From: Reyranella sp.
GTDB lineage: Bacteria > Pseudomonadota > Alphaproteobacteria > Reyranellales > Reyranellaceae
Direction: 5' to 3'
Length of the DNA: 46,491 nucleotides
NCBI RefSeq assembly: GCF_004296935.1
Contig: NZ_SCVH01000118.1
Span: forward strand, 1 to 46,491
Shown: positions 42,678 through 46,491 of the stretch, piece by piece
Position numbering within the stretch: the stretch's first letter is position 1
How the letters are laid out: each line of letters opens with the position of its first letter
Program-made: the position numbers and the translations under genes
The notes under the pieces: model-generated
What the model was told of the DNA's origin: nothing
Database searches by the model: none
What the model saw: the letters and a program-made list of their open reading frames with translations, nothing else

Positions 42678-43550
42678 ATGCGTCTGTGCACCATCATGAG
42701 CGGCGGAAAAGCCGCCGTCGGCGTAAAAATGGGCGACGGCAAGATCGTCGATCTCAGCAAGCAGATGCCGCGTGGACCGAAGTCGGTGGTCGAGATTCTG
42801 GCCGGCGGCAAGGCGGTCCAGGCCGCGGTCGCCAAGGCCTGCGCCAAGCCCAAGGCCGGCGCCACGGTGTCGGAGAAGTCGGCGAAGTACCTGACGCCGA
42901 TCCCCAGCCCCGGCAAGATCCTCTGCATCGGCCTCAACTACCGCAAGCACGCCGAGGAGACCGGCAGCCCGATCCCGCAGTACCCGGTCGTCTTCACGCG
43001 CTTCAACAACACGCTGGTGCCGCACAACGGCAAGATGCTGTCGACCACCCACTCCGAACAGTACGACTGGGAGGCCGAGCTTGCCGTCATCATCGCCAAG
43101 AAGTGCCGCAACGTGCCGAAGGAGAAGGCGCTCACGGTGATCGGTGGCTATGCCTGCTTCAATGACGGCTCGATCCGCGACTGGCAGCGCAAGTCGGGTG
43201 GCCAGTTCACGCTCGGCAAGAACTTCGACGGCACCGGCGGCTTCGGCCCCGACATCGTGACCTCCGACGAGCTGCCCAAGGGCGGCGCGCCTCTGCGGAT
43301 CATGACCCGTGTCAACGGCGAGGTCATGCAGGACAGCAACACCGACGACCTGATCTTCGACGTGCCGACCCTGGTGCACGAGCTCAGCAAGGTCATGACG
43401 CTCGATCCGGGCGATGTCATCATTACCGGCACGCCGTCGGGCGTCGCCATGGCGCGCAACCCGCAGCCGTGGCTGAAGCCGGGCGATGTCTGCGAGATCG
43501 AGATCGAGAAGATCGGCGTGCTGCGCAACCCGATCGCGCAGGGCGGCTAG
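42678..43550 (+). CDS. Fumarylacetoacetate hydrolase family protein
   Basis: This protein of 290 residues has an N-terminal region of about 70 residues and a FAH domain. The metal site is Glu132 and Glu134 (in DWEAEL) with Asp163 (in CFNDGSIRDW). LNYRKHAEE (near His91) and the C-terminal ITGTPSGVAMA match acylpyruvate hydrolase, 2-keto-3-deoxy-sugar-acid dehydratase and similar. It may handle a sugar-acid or aromatic breakdown product. A following gene starts 22 bases after the stop. Confidence 0.9.
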   Translation: MRLCTIMSGGKAAVGVKMGDGKIVDLSKQMPRGPKSVVEILAGGKAVQAAVAKACAKPKAGATVSEKSAKYLTPIPSPGKILCIGLNYRKHAEETGSPIPQYPVVFTRFNNTLVPHNGKMLSTTHSEQYDWEAELAVIIAKKCRNVPKEKALTVIGGYACFNDGSIRDWQRKSGGQFTLGKNFDGTGGFGPDIVTSDELPKGGAPLRIMTRVNGEVMQDSNTDDLIFDVPTLVHELSKVMTLDPGDVIITGTPSGVAMARNPQPWLKPGDVCEIEIEKIGVLRNPIAQGG

Positions 43551-43572
43551 CGCGGAGCCTGCACGGCGCGGC

Positions 43573-44274
43573 ATGTCCGGTCGCCCCTTGGTCGTGGAGT
43601 CCTTCCGGCTCGATGTCGAGCAGGAAACTCCCTTCAGCGCCTTCTACCATCATGAATTCCTGCCGGCCGTCCTCGGCGACGCCGGCGGGGTGAGGGACAC
43701 CTGGCGCTATCAGGAGCACCAGGTGACGGGCTCGCTCCGCTACTACCGGAAGCAGTTCTTCACGATCCACGAATGCGATGCACGGGCCGACGCCGAGGCC
43801 CTGATCGAGATCCTGCGGCAGCGTACCGCCGATGGCGCGATGGGCGTCTGGGCCGGGTAGATCGTCGAGGCGGAGCCGCCGCGTCTCTACGTCGAACGCT
43901 GGGCGCATCCGCGCACGCCCCTCGACGGCATCTTCGGCAGCCGGCCGTTCTTCATGGTGTCGGTCGAATTGCGGCCCGGCCGCGAGCAGGCCTTCCATGA
44001 CTGGTACGAGACCGAATATCTGCCACGCAACGTCGCGGATGTGCCGGGCTGGGTCGGATGCCGGCGCTACAGCAGCGTCGGACGCACGCCGGCGCGCCAC
44101 CACGCGATCTACGAGGCGGCCGACCTCCACGGCCTGGATGAGAGCCTGGAGGCGATGCGCGCGCCGTTTCGCCTCAAGGAAAACATGGCGTGGAAGCAGT
44201 GGGACAGCGGCAGCGATCCCGCGATCGCCTGGGAAGACGCGGCGATGTTCAAGCCGATTTTCCGGAATCCCTGA
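43573..44274 (+). pseudogene. Tandem alpha/beta-barrel (EthD/ABM-like) protein gene, interrupted by TAG
   Basis: The reading frame from ATG 43573 meets TAG at 43858-43860, yet continues in the same frame without further stops to TGA 44272-44274. Translated through, it gives about 233 residues. Two ferredoxin-like halves look alike: FSAFYHHEFLPAVLG before the stop and FHDWYETEYLPRNVADVPG after it, each followed by a RY strand. No frameshift is seen. The first part alone is 95 residues. Possible readings are a fresh nonsense mutation (CAG to TAG), a sequencing error, or suppression. It overlaps the convergent TetR gene by 26 bases. Confidence 0.75.
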
Positions 44275-44911
44275 CGGGCAGCCGGTCCAGCCCGCCCAGC
44301 ATCAGCCGCGTCGCGAACTCCGTCGCCCCGACGGGATCGACGGGATCGCGTGCCACCATCACCATCGAGACTTCGAACGCCACGCCGGCCAGGGAGGCCG
44401 CGAGATAGGAGACGTCGATGTTGGGCAGCACGCCGCGCGCGATGGCGGCGCGGATGTCCTCGTTCAGCGCCAGCGCCAGCGCCCGCACGTCGGGTTTGTC
44501 GAGCAGCGTGCGGATGGCGGTGAAATTCTTCTGCGCCAGCGCCAGTAGCTCGGGATCCTCGACGATGAAGTCGAAATAGACGGCATAGTGCTTGCGGAAG
44601 AACTCCTCGGCGGTGTGAGCCCTGGAGCGGCCTTCGCGATGACGCTTCAGGAGTTCACCGGTGAGCTCGCCGACCACGGCTTCGAAGATCTCGTCCTTGT
44701 CCTTGAAGTAGTTGTAGAAGGTGCCCGAGGCGAGATCGGTGCGGCGCACGATGTCGCGCACGCTGGCCGCCCCCGAGCCCATTTCGGCAAACACCGCGCG
44801 CGCGGCCTTGAGCAGGGCGGTGCGGTTCTCCGCCTTGTTCTGCTCGCGCCGTCCCGAGCGCTCGCCGCGCGGGTCGGTGGAAGCGAGGTCAGGGGGAGTA
44901 TCGTCGGTCAT
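44249..44911 (-). CDS. TetR-family transcriptional regulator
   Basis: The protein has 220 residues. A charged N-terminal tail (DPRGERSGRREQNK) precedes the helix-turn-helix at about residues 30-75 (ALLKAARAVFAEMG, SVRDIVRRTDLASGTFYNYFKDKDEIF). The C-terminal ligand and dimer domain is all-helical. It follows an alpha/beta hydrolase gene by 31 bases on the same strand and likely controls it. The effector is unknown. Its 3' end overlaps the interrupted gene. Confidence 0.9.
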   Translation of the reverse strand: MTDDTPPDLASTDPRGERSGRREQNKAENRTALLKAARAVFAEMGSGAASVRDIVRRTDLASGTFYNYFKDKDEIFEAVVGELTGELLKRHREGRSRAHTAEEFFRKHYAVYFDFIVEDPELLALAQKNFTAIRTLLDKPDVRALALALNEDIRAAIARGVLPNIDVSYLAASLAGVAFEVSMVMVARDPVDPVGATEFATRLMLGGLDRLPVRDSGKSA

Positions 44912-44942
44912 TCGGCGTTTTCCCGTCTCATCGTCCGAGCCC

Positions 44943-46004
44943 TCATCGTCCGAGCTGGGCCAGCTCGTGGCGCAGGCCGGCTACCATGTCGTCCATCGCC
45001 CGTGCCGCTGCCTGGATGGCACCGCGCATGCCGATGAAGCCGTGGATCAGAGAATCGAATTCACGGTAGATCGTCTTCACGCCGGCTGCGGTCAACTTGT
45101 CGGCGTAGGCCTTGCCCTCGTCGCGCAGCGGATCGAAGCCCGCAGTGTAGATCAGCGCCGGGGCCACGCCAGCGAGGTCGTCGGCGCGGAGCGGCGAGAC
45201 GCGCGGGTCCGCCACCTCGTCGAGGCTGTTGAGATAGTGGCCGCGCACCCATTCCACGTCGGCGCGGCCGATCATGAAGCGTTCGCCGCAGGAATCGTAG
45301 GAGCCGCTGTCGAGGCCGAGATCAGTGGCGGGATAGAACAGCCATTGCAGGCAGGGCGGCCGGCCGTCGCCGCGGACCAGACGGGCCAGCACGGTGGCGA
45401 TCGTGGCGCCCGCCGAATCGCCCGCCACGATGACGCGTGCCGGGTCGATGCCGAGGCCCACGGCGCCCGCCGACAGCCAGCGGAAGGCGGCGACCGCATC
45501 GTCGATGGCGGCCGGAAACTTGTGCTCCGGCGCCAGCCGGTAGTCGACGGCGACAACGGCGCAGCCGGTGCGCGCGCAGAGGTAGCGGCAGACGAGATCG
45601 TAGGCCTCGAGGCTGCCGATCACCCAGCCGCCACCGTGGAAATAGAGGATGGCCGGCAGCAGCCGCGCCACCGCGCCGGCGGGCCGGTAGAGCCTGACGC
45701 GCAGCCGCCCGACCGGTCCCTCGATGGTGCGATCGATGATCTCGCCGACCGGTGCGGGGCGTCCGCTCAGCAGGGGCAGGAAGGCGTCGATGTCGGCGCG
45801 TGCATCGGCCACGCTCATCTTGTGCATCGGCGGATGGCCGCTGCGTGCCAGCAACCGGAGGAACCATTGGCTGCGGCCGTCAAGCGTGCGCCCGTCGAGC
45901 GTCACCGGCGGCCCGGCCAGGATGTTGACCCAGGAGATCGGCATGCGCAGCGCCAGATTGGCGGCCTTGCCCTGCAGTTCGCGGACGGTCTCCCTTATCG
46001 GCAT
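44943..46004 (-). CDS. Alpha/beta hydrolase, hormone-sensitive-lipase family
   Basis: This esterase/lipase of 353 residues is of family IV (HSL). The oxyanion hole is His123-Gly-Gly-Gly-Trp (YFHGGGWVIGS), the nucleophile Ser197 is in GDSAGAT, and the acid-base pair is Asp291 (GFDPLRDEG) and His321 (SLIHGF). An N-terminal cap of about 80 residues is present. Short-chain ester substrates are expected. It is followed by a TetR gene. Its start is divergent from the last, partial gene. Confidence 0.92.
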   Translation of the reverse strand: MPIRETVRELQGKAANLALRMPISWVNILAGPPVTLDGRTLDGRSQWFLRLLARSGHPPMHKMSVADARADIDAFLPLLSGRPAPVGEIIDRTIEGPVGRLRVRLYRPAGAVARLLPAILYFHGGGWVIGSLEAYDLVCRYLCARTGCAVVAVDYRLAPEHKFPAAIDDAVAAFRWLSAGAVGLGIDPARVIVAGDSAGATIATVLARLVRGDGRPPCLQWLFYPATDLGLDSGSYDSCGERFMIGRADVEWVRGHYLNSLDEVADPRVSPLRADDLAGVAPALIYTAGFDPLRDEGKAYADKLTAAGVKTIYREFDSLIHGFIGMRGAIQAAARAMDDMVAGLRHELAQLGR

Positions 46005-46072
46005 GGTCCCGTTCCTAGCACTCCCGCCCGCCGTTGTGGAGGCCGCGCCGGCTGGCTAGCGTGGCCCCTGAG

Positions 46073-46491
46073 ATGTCCATGGCTGTGACCGACTCCTATG
46101 ACGACGCGCTTCGGCGCGAGATCCTGCGCAGCGAGCTGCAGCGCATGCGCGCGCTGGCCATCATTCTGGCGATCCTGCTGGCGGTGACCCTGATCGCCGC
46201 CAACCTGTTCCCCGAGCTCAACCAGCGCATGTTCCGCAAGGGCATCGCGGGCTGGCTGCCGCTGGTCGGCATCGGCCCTTTCCTGCTCTACGAGCTGGCG
46301 GCACTGACGTTCCTTCGCTGGCGCCTTGCCCGGGACAAGGACTTTCCGCGGCCCGCCCGCTTCGCCAATGCCTTGATCGAGACCAGCCTGCCCGGCGTCA
46401 TCATCGCGGCGCTGAGCTTCCACATGGACCCGCACGTCGTGTTCGGCTTCTGGCCGCCGCTGCTTTATTTCATCTTCATCCTGCTCTCGAC
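46073..46491 (+). CDS. Membrane protein of unknown function, 3' truncated by window
   Basis: From ATG 46073 the frame is open to the window end (139 codons). An Arg- and Glu-rich start (DALRREILRSELQRMRA) precedes at least four hydrophobic segments: about residues 27-45, 60-78, 98-112 and 121-137. An in-frame ATG at 46079 is possible. The layout would suit an N-terminal membrane sensor domain, as before a cyclase or kinase, but no such domain is visible. Unassigned. Confidence 0.65.
   Translation, partial: MSMAVTDSYDDALRREILRSELQRMRALAIILAILLAVTLIAANLFPELNQRMFRKGIAGWLPLVGIGPFLLYELAALTFLRWRLARDKDFPRPARFANALIETSLPGVIIAALSFHMDPHVVFGFWPPLLYFIFILLS

Noticed and set aside
43858-43860. TAG as a programmed pyrrolysine or other recoding site
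   Set aside because: No pyl genes or recoding signal are visible, and a single nonsense change is simpler. It was kept as a finding only for the interruption itself.

Overview
The window is a dense bacterial chromosome segment, about two thirds G+C by eye. Genes lie on both strands, most gaps are under 200 bases, and no gap exceeds 300. The gene set points to an alphaproteobacterium: an alphaproteobacterial-type S4, a DUF1476 protein (zeta-type F1-ATPase inhibitor), the block purC-purS-purQ-purL-bolA-grxD, and many TRAP and ABC binding proteins. A Reyranella-like soil or freshwater lineage would fit, but that is inference. I see no rRNA, tRNA, CRISPR array, phage or intact insertion sequence.

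Layout. 1-4 kb: the tail of a LysR regulator, an enolase-superfamily dehydratase/racemase, and divergently (R)-citramalate synthase. 3.7-8.5 kb: an EmrAB-like drug exporter, TrmJ tRNA methyltransferase, an OsmC protein and rpsD with its own promoter and terminator. 8.5-15.6 kb: an RND efflux adaptor and pump running into an amidase, an AtzH-like protein and an amidohydrolase. 15.6-20.9 kb: a TRAP uptake operon with one binding protein but two consecutive small/large permease pairs (P-Q-M-Q-M), preceded by a perfect GntR-type palindrome. 20.9-29 kb: a MAPEG protein, two paralogous family-5 binding proteins and one NMT1-type binding protein with no ABC permeases nearby, an NhaD-like antiporter, and a divergent HxlR regulator/flavodoxin pair. 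29-34.6 kb: an extradiol-type dioxygenase, then grxD, bolA, purL, purQ, purS and purC on the minus strand. 34.7-41 kb: a ferritin-like diiron protein; a four-gene minus-strand operon (MaoC/HTD2-type dehydratase, Tat-exported beta-carbonic-anhydrase-like protein, glycosyltransferase, methyltransferase); DUF1476; and an E. coli-type purB of lower G+C. 41-46.5 kb: a HAD phosphatase, a secreted LamG-like protein, an FAH-family hydrolase, a duplicated alpha/beta-barrel gene broken by one in-frame amber codon, a TetR regulator, an HSL-type esterase and the start of a membrane protein.

How it may work together. RND efflux, amidase, AtzH-like protein, amidohydrolase and the TRAP importer look like one uptake, hydrolysis and export module for a small organic acid or amide. 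The substrate cannot be named from sequence. The purine block is housekeeping. In many alphaproteobacteria purB and DUF1476 sit directly beside purC; here they lie 5 kb away with unrelated genes between, and purB is of a different type.

Palindromic elements recur in the gaps, mostly between convergent genes, where they may act as two-way terminators. The best candidates for new biology are the P-Q-M-Q-M transporter with its amidase module, the exported carbonic-anhydrase-like/dehydratase operon, and the amber-interrupted gene. All functional links are inference from gene order.
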